Source: Oscillospiraceae bacterium (GTDB lineage: Bacteria; Bacillota_A; Clostridia; Oscillospirales; Oscillospiraceae). From it: DNA of 24,835 nt. This document shows positions 6,144 through 13,763 of this stretch, one piece after another. The notes beneath the pieces are model-generated. The model saw only the letters and a program-made list of their open reading frames with translations, searched no databases and was not told the origin of the DNA. The stretch lies in assembly GCA_902789835.1 (NCBI GenBank), contig CADAPN010000014.1, positions 1-24,835 on the forward strand, written 5' to 3'. Made by a program: the position numbers and the translations under genes. Within the stretch, counting starts at the first letter, position 1; the number at the start of each line of letters is the position of its first letter.

Positions 6144-6958
6144 GATTCTGTCATCTCCCTGATCCTCCGAATGGCAGCTGCCGCGGCTTCGGAAGGCGTG
6201 TCTATGTAATGGGTCACGAGTTCGAGGGTGGCCCGCCCATCGTAGCCGCAGGCACTCAGCTCTTCCAGAAGCCCGTGAAGATCCATGCACCCGTCACCGG
6301 GAAGAAGATGGTTTTCTGTGATGCCGTCGCTGTCTGTCAGGTGGAGATGGGCCATCCTCTGCCCGAGCAGACGCACTTCGGCCGCGGGACTGCGGCCCTG
6401 CACAAACGGAACAACCACATCGCACATTCCCCGCACTGCGGGAGAATTGACCAGATCCAGAAGCTCTGACAGTTCTTCGGAACGGTTGCAGAAGTCTGAC
6501 TCCATCGGGGTCAAGGGTTCGACGACAATGCGGTGATCCAGACGTTCAGCCTCACGGGAAAGACGGGTCAGACTTTTCAGCAGTCGGGACCGTTTTTCCT
6601 CCGAGGAAGCGAAACCGCTGTGCCCGACGGAGATCAGGGTGTATTCCGCTCCGAGGGCCTTGCCGCAGCGCAGCGCAGCCGACAGATAGTCCATCGCATC
6701 TTCCCACTGGCGCTCTGACCCGGCCATATAATTGAAAGGATAGGCGTTGTGCTCCGGGGTATAAATCTCCACCGGCATCTCAAAGCGATCGATCAGCCGC
6801 AGGACGGCCTCCAGATCCCCGGCGAGGAGATCCGGCGCATAGGCGTGCGGTCTGCTGCCCCATAGTTCAATGTAATCGTAACCCAGAATGCTGGCATCTG
6901 AAAAGGCCCTTTCCAGCGAAAGCCGCTGATAGGGGCAGGTAAATAGTCCGTATTTCAT
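6140..6958 (-). CDS. frlC: Fructoselysine/psicoselysine 3-epimerase (sugar phosphate isomerase/epimerase TIM barrel)
   Basis: 272 residues of the AP-endonuclease-2-type isomerase family. FrlC interconverts psicoselysine and fructoselysine so that both epimers can enter the pathway. It follows E. coli FrlC through most of its length: MKYGLFTCPYQRLSLERAF at the start, IELWGSRPHAYAPDL, PEHNAYPFNYM, EPLTPMESDFCN, HLHLTDSDGITENH, LPGDG and ELVTHY. The conserved Glu in VVEPLTP and TLELVTH and the His/Asp of LHLTDSD are the expected metal ligands and acid/base residues. The ATG at 6956-6958 has a weak ribosome site (CGGAA, 5-6 bases away). A stable hairpin lies between it and frlB (6981-7005), so its level may be set lower than the upstream genes. 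It overlaps frlD by ATGA. Confidence 0.9.
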   Translation of the reverse strand: MKYGLFTCPYQRLSLERAFSDASILGYDYIELWGSRPHAYAPDLLAGDLEAVLRLIDRFEMPVEIYTPEHNAYPFNYMAGSERQWEDAMDYLSAALRCGKALGAEYTLISVGHSGFASSEEKRSRLLKSLTRLSREAERLDHRIVVEPLTPMESDFCNRSEELSELLDLVNSPAVRGMCDVVVPFVQGRSPAAEVRLLGQRMAHLHLTDSDGITENHLLPGDGCMDLHGLLEELSACGYDGRATLELVTHYIDTPSEAAAAAIRRIREMTES

Positions 6959-6980
6959 AACATTCCGTTGCTTGATGAAA

Positions 6981-7005
6981 CAGGGAAGGCCTCGGACCTT
7001 CCCTG
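6981..7005 (-). other. Intercistronic hairpin between frlB and frlC
   Basis: CAGGGAAGG (6981-6989) and CCTTCCCTG (6997-7005) form a perfect 9-bp stem with a 7-base loop. On the minus strand only a short TTTC follows, so it is a poor intrinsic terminator. An mRNA-stabilising or partial termination element is more likely. It sits between the frlB stop (7015) and the frlC start (6958). Confidence 0.5.
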
Positions 7006-7014
7006 CGTTTGTTT

Positions 7015-8010
7015 TCAATAGTCCATCTTCCGGTAATACCGGCGGAGCTTCATGTCGTGGCCGGAGAGCGCCTCCAGGTGGGCGTCGATGCGATTGGTTA
7101 CGGCGTGCATGACCAGGTGGCATACCACAGGCCGAAACGCATCGTCAATACCGGGAAGTGCATACTCCTGCGTGTCGATGACGGTGTAGTTCTGACAGAC
7201 TTTCGACAGAAAACGGGCGACCCGCTCCCCCAGACTGCGCTGAGCATCTTCCCCGATGAACAGGGTAACGGGCGTATCCTCCTCGATAATCTCCAGCATG
7301 CCATGGAAAAACTCCGCGGAGTGGATCGACTTGGTGCGGATCCAGTGCATCTCTTCCCAGTAGCACATGGCGTAGGAATACGTTGCACCGTAGAGGCTCC
7401 CGGCACCGACAAAGTAATGGAGTGCGTCGTCTCTGTGCCGCCGGGCGAAATCTTCACCGAACGTGTCCGCGGCTTTTTCCACTTCAACCAGCGCCTCGGG
7501 AAGGGCCGCGTCAAATTGCTTATACATGGCTTCATACTCCGGCATAACACCCTCATGCCAGAGAATGCGGTCGGCCGCCATGAAAAACTTCAGCTGTTCG
7601 TTTGCCGGATAGCTGATACAGAAGTCCACAGATGAAGCCAGAGGGACTTCCGGCTTGTCAATAAACCCGAGCACGCGGGCACCGGCTTCCCGAACCTTCT
7701 TCACAGCCTCTACGATTTCCACAGTGGTGCCGGTGACGGAAGAGATGATGACCAGTGTACCGGGACCGATCCTGCGGTCGCCTGCGGCGCAGTATTCCGC
7801 CGCGTTGGATACAAAAACATCAAGTGCGCTGCGCTCTTTCATATGGCAGTGTGCCTGCAGGCAGCTCGCCCAGGTACCGCCGATGCCGAGCCAGCAGAGA
7901 TTGGTAAGCCCGTCATGCCAGACCGTGTCGACGATCTGTTCAATCTGTGTGCGCAGGGCAAGAGCCCCGCGCACACTGTCTATTTGCTTTTGTTCGTCGA
8001 ACTTAAGCAA
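7015..8010 (-). CDS. frlB: Fructoselysine-6-phosphate deglycase-like protein (double SIS domain)
   Basis: 331 residues with two sugar isomerase (SIS) domains. FrlB-type deglycases split fructoselysine 6-phosphate into lysine and glucose 6-phosphate. SIS1 has WLGIGGTWASCLQA and IISSVTGTTVEIVEAVKK; SIS2 has VGAGSLYGATYSYA. Glu220 (in CYWEEMHW) and His236 (in SAEFFHGMLEI) are 16 residues apart, the same spacing as in E. coli FrlB and as the Glu214/His230 catalytic pair of Salmonella FraB. The C-terminus RRYYRKMDY resembles the FrlB end. The start is TTG at 8008-8010, supported by AGGAGG 7 bases upstream and by alignment; no ATG is nearby. It follows potD after 22 bases in the same transcript. 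Deglycases for glucoselysine or fructose-asparagine phosphate are close relatives, so the exact substrate is uncertain. Confidence 0.87.
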   Translation of the reverse strand: MLKFDEQKQIDSVRGALALRTQIEQIVDTVWHDGLTNLCWLGIGGTWASCLQAHCHMKERSALDVFVSNAAEYCAAGDRRIGPGTLVIISSVTGTTVEIVEAVKKVREAGARVLGFIDKPEVPLASSVDFCISYPANEQLKFFMAADRILWHEGVMPEYEAMYKQFDAALPEALVEVEKAADTFGEDFARRHRDDALHYFVGAGSLYGATYSYAMCYWEEMHWIRTKSIHSAEFFHGMLEIIEEDTPVTLFIGEDAQRSLGERVARFLSKVCQNYTVIDTQEYALPGIDDAFRPVVCHLVMHAVTNRIDAHLEALSGHDMKLRRYYRKMDY

Positions 8011-8032
8011 GGGTTTTCCTCCTCCGGTCCGA

Positions 8033-9064
8033 TCAGCCGACCTTCAGCATCTGATAGTACTGGTCGTAGATGGTGATGGCATCGCCGACATCTTCCTGGA
8101 AGAAGATGTTGGTCTTGTAGTCAAAGTCGAAAGCCGGACCGTTGCGGTACTCCTCGGAGGCAGCGGCAACCGCGGCATCGTTCGGGCAGGAGTAGGGATT
8201 GTCAACCAGGTTTGCGGCCATGACTTCGGGGTCGCAGATGTAGTTGAGGAACTGATAAGCCAGATCCATGTGCTGGGCACCCTTCGGGATGACATACAGG
8301 TCAAAGCCGAGCTGTACCGGATCACTGGTGAAGGGAGCCACGACCAGAGTGTTGTCCTCGCCCAGCTGCGCCATGGCTTCGGCGGTGTTGCCGTCATAGG
8401 TGAACATGCAAGAGATGGCGCCGCTGACGATGTTGGTCTCGGTGGAGCCGTAGGCGACCACGTTCTCGTTGTACTTCACGAGCCACTCGTAGGCTTCCTT
8501 GATTTCGTTTTCATCACGGGAGTTGGGGTCATAGCCGAGGGCGATCAGAGCAATAGGGAAGAGGTTGCGGGCCCCGTCCACGGAGCCGATCTGGCCCTTC
8601 ATCTCCGGGCGGATCAGGTCGTTGTAGCAGGTGATCTCGATGGGGCAGCGCTCGGTGTCATAGACTACATAGATGTAGTTCATCAGATAAGGCACGCAGT
8701 ACTTCTGGTTCTGCTCGGACCAGTAGGCCTTGTTGATGTTTTCGGAATTGGGGATCTGGCTGAGATCCAGCTCCTCCAGATAGCCGCCGGCAATCAGAGA
8801 CTCCATGTATGCGTCGCAGGTCATGATCAGGTCATACTCGCTGCCGGCGCCGGCGGTGAGCTTCGTGATGGAATCTGCGTTGTCGTTCATGTAGCTCAGG
8901 TTGACTCTGACACCGAACTCGTCTTCAAAGTTCGCGATCAGATCGTCGGAAATGTAGTCGCTCCACATGAAGATGTTGAGCTCCTTGCGCTCTGCGGCAT
9001 TGGCAGTGATGCCCAGACTGAAGAGCATGACGAACGCGATGAGAAGGGACAGCGCTTTTTTCAT
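8033..9064 (-). CDS. ABC importer substrate-binding protein, polyamine/opine (PotD-like) type
   Basis: 343 residues. A signal peptide (about residues 1-23, ending ITANA) is followed by ELNIFMWSDYISDDLIANFE, the usual PotD opening, then the two-lobed periplasmic-binding fold with VPYLMNYIYVVYD, the TSDPVQLGFDLYVIPKG segment and ANLVDNPYSCPN near the hinge. It should capture a cationic or amino-containing solute outside the membrane and hand it to the PotB/PotC-like permeases. The operon continues directly into frlB-frlC-frlD, so an Amadori compound such as fructoselysine is the likely substrate rather than spermidine. The family (POPT) also includes the mannopine importers of Agrobacterium. 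Oddly there is no lipobox Cys after the signal peptide, although Gram-positive binding proteins are normally lipoproteins. The ribosome site AAGGAGG is excellent, 8 bases upstream. Confidence 0.9.
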   Translation of the reverse strand: MKKALSLLIAFVMLFSLGITANAAERKELNIFMWSDYISDDLIANFEDEFGVRVNLSYMNDNADSITKLTAGAGSEYDLIMTCDAYMESLIAGGYLEELDLSQIPNSENINKAYWSEQNQKYCVPYLMNYIYVVYDTERCPIEITCYNDLIRPEMKGQIGSVDGARNLFPIALIALGYDPNSRDENEIKEAYEWLVKYNENVVAYGSTETNIVSGAISCMFTYDGNTAEAMAQLGEDNTLVVAPFTSDPVQLGFDLYVIPKGAQHMDLAYQFLNYICDPEVMAANLVDNPYSCPNDAAVAAASEEYRNGPAFDFDYKTNIFFQEDVGDAITIYDQYYQMLKVG

Positions 9065-9091
9065 TTTGATTTCCTCCTTATTTTATATCTT

Positions 9092-9970
9092 TCAGCCATG
9101 ACTGGACATGGCGGAAATACGTTTTTCAGATTCAGCAATTTCTCTGGCCTCCTTTGCGGCAATGCGGCGCTGGATGAAATTCATGACCAGCATGCCGAAC
9201 ACCATGATCAGAACCATCATCGTGGTCAGCGCATTGATGTCCGGGGTAATGCCGGTGCGGTTTACGGAGAGAATCAGGACCGGCAGGGTCGACTGCCGTG
9301 CACTTGCCAGCATGTTGGACATGATGACATCGTCGATGGAGAGCGTAAAGCTCAGAAAAGCTGCAGACATGATGCCCGGCATGATGCTGGGAATCGTGAC
9401 ACGCCAGAAGGTCTGCACCCGGTTTGCCCCCAGATCCATCGAGGCCTCCTGCAGGGTGTCGTTATCGCCGCTGATGCGGCCCTTGATGGTGACGACTGCG
9501 TAAGGAATGCAGAAGGTACAGTGGCCGATGACAATGGTCCCCATTCCGAGCTTGATTCCGATGGTCATGAAGATGATCAGCATGGAGACAGCGAGGACGA
9601 TCTCAGGAACAACAATCGGGACATAGAGCATGAGATTAATAAACTTTTTCCCGCGGAAGTGGAACTTCTTCAGTCCTATGCCGCCCAGAACTCCGATCAC
9701 CACACTGATTACCGTGGCGACAACGGCAATGACGAGCGAGTAGATCAGCGCTTCCCAGAGATCGTGGTTGCGAAAGGAAAAGAGCTTTCCGTACCAGGCT
9801 GTGGTGAAGCCTTCCCAGGAGTAGTTGCGCTTGGCGTCGTTAAAGGAGAACTGGATCATGACCAGCACGGGAATGTAAAACAGAGCATAGATGATCGCCG
9901 CATAGAAGCTGCTCCAAAAACGGCTGCGCTTTTCTCGCAGGATTTTTCGATTCGGATTCTGCTGCCGCAT
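9092..9970 (-). CDS. ABC importer permease, PotC-like
   Basis: 292 residues with six predicted membrane helices. Membrane subunit of the polyamine/opine-type importer. The cytoplasmic loop has the EAA motif EASMDLGANRVQTFWRVTIP (residues about 175-195) that docks on the ATPase. The PotC family pattern IPVLVMIQFSFND near the N-terminus and FTLSIDDVIMSNML after the loop are present. The ATG at 9968-9970 is one base after the PotB-like stop, and its ribosome site GGAGGTGAT lies inside the end of that gene, so the two permeases are coupled. The binding protein follows after 27 bases. Confidence 0.93.
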   Translation of the reverse strand: MRQQNPNRKILREKRSRFWSSFYAAIIYALFYIPVLVMIQFSFNDAKRNYSWEGFTTAWYGKLFSFRNHDLWEALIYSLVIAVVATVISVVIGVLGGIGLKKFHFRGKKFINLMLYVPIVVPEIVLAVSMLIIFMTIGIKLGMGTIVIGHCTFCIPYAVVTIKGRISGDNDTLQEASMDLGANRVQTFWRVTIPSIMPGIMSAAFLSFTLSIDDVIMSNMLASARQSTLPVLILSVNRTGITPDINALTTMMVLIMVFGMLVMNFIQRRIAAKEAREIAESEKRISAMSSHG

Positions 9971-9971
9971 C

Positions 9972-10844
9972 TCACATCACCTCCATGTCTTCGATACTGG
10001 CGAAGCGGGAGTAAATGAAAATCAGCAATGCCGTAATCAGCAGAAGCAGCACGCTCAGTGCCGCGCCGAGGGGCCAGTTGCGAATGGTGCCGAACTGGTT
10101 TTTGATGATGTTTCCGATGTACAGCACTTTCCCCCCGCCCAGCATATCCGTGATGGTATAGGTGCCCAGCGCGGGAATAAAAGTCAGAATAACGGCGGAG
10201 AAAATCCCCGGAAAGGTCAGGGGCAGCGTGACCCGCAGGAAGGTCGTCGAGGGCTTTGCCCCGAGATCTGCGGAAGCCTCCAGCATGGCGTTCTGCAGTT
10301 TCTCAATGGAAGAGTACATGGGCAGAACGGCAAAGGGGAGAAAATTCGTGATCAACCCAAGGAGAACCAACCCGTCCGTATAGAGAAACATGACCGGCTT
10401 TTCCACCAGGCCGAGTGCCAGCAGCGCCTTGTTCACCGGACCGTTGGTCTGGAAGAGCAGCATCCAGGCGTTGAGACGCATCAGGGAATTGGTCCAGAGA
10501 GGAATCATCAGCAGCATGATGAGCCGGGATGCGACATCGGCGGGCTTTCTCGCAATGTAGTAGGCGAAGGGATAGCCCAGGAGCAGGCAGACGACCGTCG
10601 TGACGACGGCAACCCGCAGACTTTTAAGGATGACATTGAGGTAGATCACATCCGCCAGCGTCTTATAGGACGTGAGCGTCGGCGTATACTCCACACCGCC
10701 GAAGGTCCCGCGTGTCATAAAGCTGATGAAGATGATAAACAGCATGGGAATGGTCACAAAGAGGATCATCCAGAGAGAGACCGGACCGGCCTGTGCGATC
10801 ATCGGCAGGCGGCTGTGAGAAGCTTTTTTCGTGCCCCGACTCAT
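9972..10844 (-). CDS. ABC importer permease, PotB-like
   Basis: 290 residues with six predicted membrane helices; the partner of the PotC-like permease. The N-terminal region reads SLWMILFVTIPMLFIIFISF. The middle has the PotB pattern IPLWTNSLMRLNAWMLLFQ. The EAA motif EASADLGAKPSTTFLRVTLP lies at about residues 187-207, and FIPALGTYTITDMLGGGK follows, all usual for the family. The start overlaps the end of the ATPase gene as ATGA. Confidence 0.93.
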   Translation of the reverse strand: MSRGTKKASHSRLPMIAQAGPVSLWMILFVTIPMLFIIFISFMTRGTFGGVEYTPTLTSYKTLADVIYLNVILKSLRVAVVTTVVCLLLGYPFAYYIARKPADVASRLIMLLMIPLWTNSLMRLNAWMLLFQTNGPVNKALLALGLVEKPVMFLYTDGLVLLGLITNFLPFAVLPMYSSIEKLQNAMLEASADLGAKPSTTFLRVTLPLTFPGIFSAVILTFIPALGTYTITDMLGGGKVLYIGNIIKNQFGTIRNWPLGAALSVLLLLITALLIFIYSRFASIEDMEVM

Positions 10845-11944
10845 GCCTGCACCTCCGATGCCTCCAGATGAATCGGAACGGATTTTGCAGGATCCCAGTA
10901 CAGATAGCGCTCATCGCCTTCATGAAGATCGGGATCGGTTTCAAACCGGGAGAACTTCAGCTCCTGCCCGTTGTCAAGATCCAGGCTGGTCTTGATGACC
11001 GTGCCCATATAAATAAAGTCCTTCACTCTGGCCCGGACGGTAAATCCGTCTTTCGGCTCATGAGTCACAGAGAGGTATTCCGGCCGGATGGAGACACAGA
11101 TTGTTTCGCCGACAGTGAAGCCCTCTCCGCAGGTCTTGATGATACCGCATGGAGTTTCCACCTGCATGAGGTTTCCGGAAATGGAATGAACCTTGCCGTC
11201 AAGAATGTTGGACTCGCCGATGAAGTCGGCGACAAAACGGCAATTGGGGTGATCATAGATTTCCAGCGGGCTGTCAATCTGAAGAATAATCCCGTCCCGC
11301 ATGACGGCAATGCGGTCCGACATGGTCATGGCCTCTTCCTGGTCGTGCGTAACATAGACGAACGTGATCCCCAGTTTCTTCTGCAGCCGTTTCAGCTCGA
11401 TCTGCATCTGCTTGCGAAGCTTCAGATCCAGCGCACCGAGGGGCTCGTCCAGAAGAAGGACGCGGGGGTTGTTGATCAGGGCACGGGCAATGGCGACGCG
11501 CTGCTTCTGGCCGCCTGAGAGGGCATCGGGCTTGCGCTTTTCATAACCAGACATCTGGACCAGGGCAAGCATCTCTTCCACCCGCCTGCGGATTTCATCC
11601 TTCGGGACTTTCTTGATGGAGGGACCGTAGGCGACATTGTCATAGACGCTCATGTGCGGAAAGAGAGAATAGTTCTGAAAAACCGTGTTGACATCCCGCT
11701 GATAAGGCTCTTTCTCTTCCACCCGCTCGCCCTGCACCTCAATGATGCCGCTGCTTGCGTCCTCGAAGCCGGCAATCATGCGCAGTGTGGTTGTTTTGCC
11801 GCAGCCGGAGGGACCTAGCAGGGTCAAAAACTCTCCCTCTCGTATTTCAAGGTTCATGTCTTTGACGACATGGTTGTTTCCATACCATTTGTCCACATGC
11901 TGAATCGAAACAATGGAATCTGACAAAACAGCCTCACTCCTCAT
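10841..11944 (-). CDS. ABC importer ATPase, PotA-like
   Basis: 367 residues: an N-terminal ATPase domain and a C-terminal TOBE domain (about 250-360). Walker [10 protein letters not shown] is at residues 44-52, the Q-loop at [11 protein letters not shown], the signature at LSGGQKQR, Walker B at [12 protein letters not shown] and the switch His at [20 protein letters not shown] marks the junction to the TOBE region, as in PotA. It powers import by the downstream permeases. It is the first gene of the operon; a promoter and a candidate operator lie directly upstream (11969-11997). The ATG at 11942-11944 has a poor ribosome site. A TTG six codons inside (11926) follows AGGAGTGAGG and could be the true start. 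Confidence 0.93.
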   Translation of the reverse strand: MRSEAVLSDSIVSIQHVDKWYGNNHVVKDMNLEIREGEFLTLLGPSGCGKTTTLRMIAGFEDASSGIIEVQGERVEEKEPYQRDVNTVFQNYSLFPHMSVYDNVAYGPSIKKVPKDEIRRRVEEMLALVQMSGYEKRKPDALSGGQKQRVAIARALINNPRVLLLDEPLGALDLKLRKQMQIELKRLQKKLGITFVYVTHDQEEAMTMSDRIAVMRDGIILQIDSPLEIYDHPNCRFVADFIGESNILDGKVHSISGNLMQVETPCGIIKTCGEGFTVGETICVSIRPEYLSVTHEPKDGFTVRARVKDFIYMGTVIKTSLDLDNGQELKFSRFETDPDLHEGDERYLYWDPAKSVPIHLEASEVQA

Positions 11945-11968
11945 GAAGAACTCTCAATGATATATACA

Positions 11969-11997
11969 AGTATATTATAAACTAATACCAATTACAA
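11969..11997 (-). promoter_or_regulatory. Promoter of the ABC importer-frl operon
   Basis: On the minus strand TTGTAA (11992-11997) and TATACT (11969-11974) are 17 bases apart. A copy of the AATTGGTATTAG motif (11982-11993) sits between and partly over the -35, where a bound repressor would block RNA polymerase. The stretch is markedly AT-rich. Confidence 0.65.
11982..11993 (-). promoter_or_regulatory. Candidate HutC-type operator at the importer-frl promoter
   Basis: AATTGGTATTAG on the minus strand matches 10 of 12 bases of the exact 12-mer found at 12131-12142 and 13618-13629. The ATTGGTATA core resembles operators I recall for GntR/HutC proteins such as NagR. It lies within the promoter, consistent with repression by one of the two adjacent GntR proteins. 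Confidence 0.5.
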
Positions 11998-12063
11998 TAG
12001 AAAAATCGGCAAAAAGTAAAAAACAAACGGGAAAGAGCGAATTAAAATTCATATAATTCAAAA

Positions 12064-12101
12064 CAGAAAAAGAATCTGCCTCCGATTTTGAGCGGAGGCA
12101 G
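12064..12101 (-). terminator. Terminator after the GntR pair
   Basis: A perfect 9-bp stem, CTGCCTCCG / CGGAGGCAG with an 8-base loop (about 12076-12101), is followed on the minus strand by ATTCTTTTTC. It separates the regulator operon from the importer-frl operon. The remaining bases between it and the promoter at 11997 are AT-rich and I see no gene there. Confidence 0.8.
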
Positions 12102-12130
12102 ATTTAAAAAACAGATGAATAACTTGATAA

Positions 12131-12142
12131 ATTATACCAATT
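12131..12142 (-). promoter_or_regulatory. Copy of the AATTGGTATAAT motif at the end of the first GntR gene
   Basis: The exact 12-mer also present at 13618-13629 covers the last codons (Gln-Leu-Val-stop) of the GntR gene, about 140 bases upstream of the importer promoter. It may be an auxiliary repressor site for looping, or a coincidence of coding sequence. Confidence 0.3.
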
Positions 12143-12866
12143 GAGAATTTGAATAGTGAACGTAGAACTCGGTTTTATCGCCTCGGATGTAGCTGCGGGA
12201 GAATTCAACCGTCCGGCCCAGTGTGTCCTGAACAGAATAGCTGAATTCCATGACAGCCTGCCGGGGAGAGAGATCGATCAGTCTGGCCATTGCCGGCTCC
12301 AGCCTGGTGATGCGCAGTGTCTGCTGACCGACACTGAGGTGAATACCGCTCCACTGCAGAGCATCGTAAAGAGAAAAAAGGCCGATGTCGATGTCCTCCA
12401 GTCCGGGGCAAAGGGCATGGGGAATATAAATCTCCTCCAGCGCGACCGGCTCTCCTTCACTGGAATCGATACGGCGGATGAACCAGACCGGGTCCTCCGG
12501 AGAAATCTGAAGCAGGCGCGCATATAGAGGACCGGCAGGCCGGACGGCTTTGATCAGAACTTTGGTTGAGGCATCTCTCCCGCGCTCCTGCATGGTATGG
12601 CGGTATCCACCGAGGGTTTCCAGATCCCGCTGCGTTTTTGAACCCTGAACAAAGACGCCTTTTCCCTGAACACTTTTCAGCAGACCTTCATTTTCCAGCG
12701 CTTCCACAGCACTTCGGACCGACAGGCGGTTCAGCCCATATGCCTCTGCAAGCTGGTTCTCAGACGGAATGGCGGTTCCGGGCTGATATTCGCCGTCTTC
12801 GATCTTGCTGCGGATGACTTCCCGCAGCTGGATATAGAGCGGGGAACGGTAGTTGAGTTCACTCAT
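12132..12866 (-). CDS. GntR-family transcription regulator, HutC/FrlR type (UTRA domain)
   Basis: 244 residues. A winged helix-turn-helix occupies residues 1-75 (SPLYIQLREVIRSKIEDGEY, PSENQLAEAYGLNRLSVRSA, then the wing GLLKSVQGKGVFV). A UTRA ligand-binding domain fills about 90-240 (VWFIRRIDSSEGEPVALEEIYIP and the closing FSRSYIRGDKTEFYVHYS). HutC-type regulators of this length sense small metabolites, often sugar phosphates. The location directly upstream of the frl genes suggests an FrlR-like repressor relieved by a pathway intermediate such as fructoselysine 6-phosphate. The start overlaps the stop of the second GntR gene as ATGA. Confidence 0.92.
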   Translation of the reverse strand: MSELNYRSPLYIQLREVIRSKIEDGEYQPGTAIPSENQLAEAYGLNRLSVRSAVEALENEGLLKSVQGKGVFVQGSKTQRDLETLGGYRHTMQERGRDASTKVLIKAVRPAGPLYARLLQISPEDPVWFIRRIDSSEGEPVALEEIYIPHALCPGLEDIDIGLFSLYDALQWSGIHLSVGQQTLRITRLEPAMARLIDLSPRQAVMEFSYSVQDTLGRTVEFSRSYIRGDKTEFYVHYSNSQLV

Positions 12867-13603
12867 ATCCGGGTCTCCTTTGGAGCGGACCAGTGGAGCG
12901 TACTGACCATCTCAATGCGGTCAGCGCGCCCAACGGTGCGGCAGTATTCGATGACAGTGCCGTCCGGGGCTTCCGTTCTGCTCTCAATCCAGAAGGCGGC
13001 ATCGCCCGCTGAAAGCTGCAGGTATCTTGCCTCTTCTTCTGAGACGAGGGTGATTCCGGCCTTTTCGACTCCATGATCAAGCCGGAGACCATAATTGGTT
13101 TTCAGAATGCGGAAGAGAGAATCCGTCACCAGATCCTGTTCTTCAAGTCTGGGGGCAAGCGCATGCGGAATATACGCGGTTTCTATCATGAGCGGCATCT
13201 GCTCCAGCATGCGCAGACGGGAGATTCGGTAAAGTTTGTCGCCCAGCAGCCTGTGAAAACGCCTTGAAAGCGTCTTGTCACATTCAACGCTTGAAAAAGA
13301 GAGCAGACGGGTTTCCGCCCGGAACCTGTTTTCGGCGGCATATTCGGTGAAGCTCTGCAGATCCTGAAGGGTACGGCGAAAACGAGGAGCCACGCGGGTA
13401 CCGCTCCCTTGAACGGCATATAATCTTCCGGAAACCTCCAGGGCAGCGATGGCGCTGCGAAGGGTGCAGCGATTCAGATTCCACATCCGACACATCTCTC
13501 TCTCCGGCGGAAGAAGGTCATCTGCCGTGAGGCCGTGCTCCAGAATGTAGGCCTCGATCTGTTCCTGAGCCCATTCCCGGGGGCGGGGTGTATACGTCTT
13601 CAT
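12863..13603 (-). CDS. Second GntR-family regulator, HutC type (UTRA domain)
   Basis: 246 residues with the same plan as its neighbour: a winged helix at about 1-70 (PPEREMCRMWNLNRCTLRSA, wing SGRLYAVQGSGTRVA) and a UTRA domain (LYRISRLRMLEQMPLMIETAYIP and the closing YCRTVGRADRIEMVSTLHW). It is first in a two-gene operon with the other regulator. I chose the ATG at 13601-13603; an ATG at 13610-13612 is also possible, and the ribosome signals are weak for both. The two share fold but little identity in the ligand pocket, so they probably read different signals. Its own promoter (13643-13671) has a candidate operator at the transcription start, suggesting autoregulation. Confidence 0.9.
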   Translation of the reverse strand: MKTYTPRPREWAQEQIEAYILEHGLTADDLLPPEREMCRMWNLNRCTLRSAIAALEVSGRLYAVQGSGTRVAPRFRRTLQDLQSFTEYAAENRFRAETRLLSFSSVECDKTLSRRFHRLLGDKLYRISRLRMLEQMPLMIETAYIPHALAPRLEEQDLVTDSLFRILKTNYGLRLDHGVEKAGITLVSEEEARYLQLSAGDAAFWIESRTEAPDGTVIEYCRTVGRADRIEMVSTLHWSAPKETRI

Positions 13604-13617
13604 ACAGACCATCCTGA

Positions 13618-13629
13618 AATTGGTATAAT
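13618..13629 (+). promoter_or_regulatory. Candidate HutC-type operator at the regulator promoter
   Basis: AATTGGTATAAT, identical to 12131-12142 and close to 11982-11993, lies just downstream of the -10 of the leftward GntR promoter. That position fits autorepression. The outer AATTG (13618) and CAATT (about 13641) arms may extend the symmetry. Confidence 0.45.
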
Positions 13630-13642
13630 ATTGATGCTGACA

Positions 13643-13671
13643 ATTATACACACTTCTGTGATGTCATACAA
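13643..13671 (-). promoter_or_regulatory. Promoter of the GntR regulator operon
   Basis: On the minus strand TTGTAT (13666-13671) and a perfect TATAAT (13643-13648) are separated by 17 bases. Transcription would start near 13636, about 33 bases before the chosen ATG. Confidence 0.7.
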
Positions 13672-13704
13672 GAGGATTCTGCGGTGCGAGTAACTGAATT
13701 ACGA

Positions 13705-13733
13705 TTGAAAGCAGCGGCGTTCTATGGTATGAT
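13705..13733 (+). promoter_or_regulatory. Promoter of the udk-tdk-smsCB operon
   Basis: TTGAAA (13705-13710) and TATGAT (13728-13733) are 17 bases apart, about 30 bases before the uridine kinase ATG. Confidence 0.65.
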
Positions 13734-13763
13734 AGGGCGAAAAAAGAGTACGGAGGGTACGTG

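Noticed and set aside
7655..10018. 787-codon open frame on the plus strand
   Set aside because: It runs antisense through frlB, the PotD-like and the PotC-like genes, which have clear motifs, ribosome sites and operon spacing. Its own product has no recognisable domain. It is a codon-bias shadow.
8033..11944. Annotation of the importer as a spermidine/putrescine transporter
   Set aside because: Family similarity is to PotABCD, but the operon continues into three fructoselysine genes. I kept the family name as 'PotD-like' and did not assign polyamine as the substrate.
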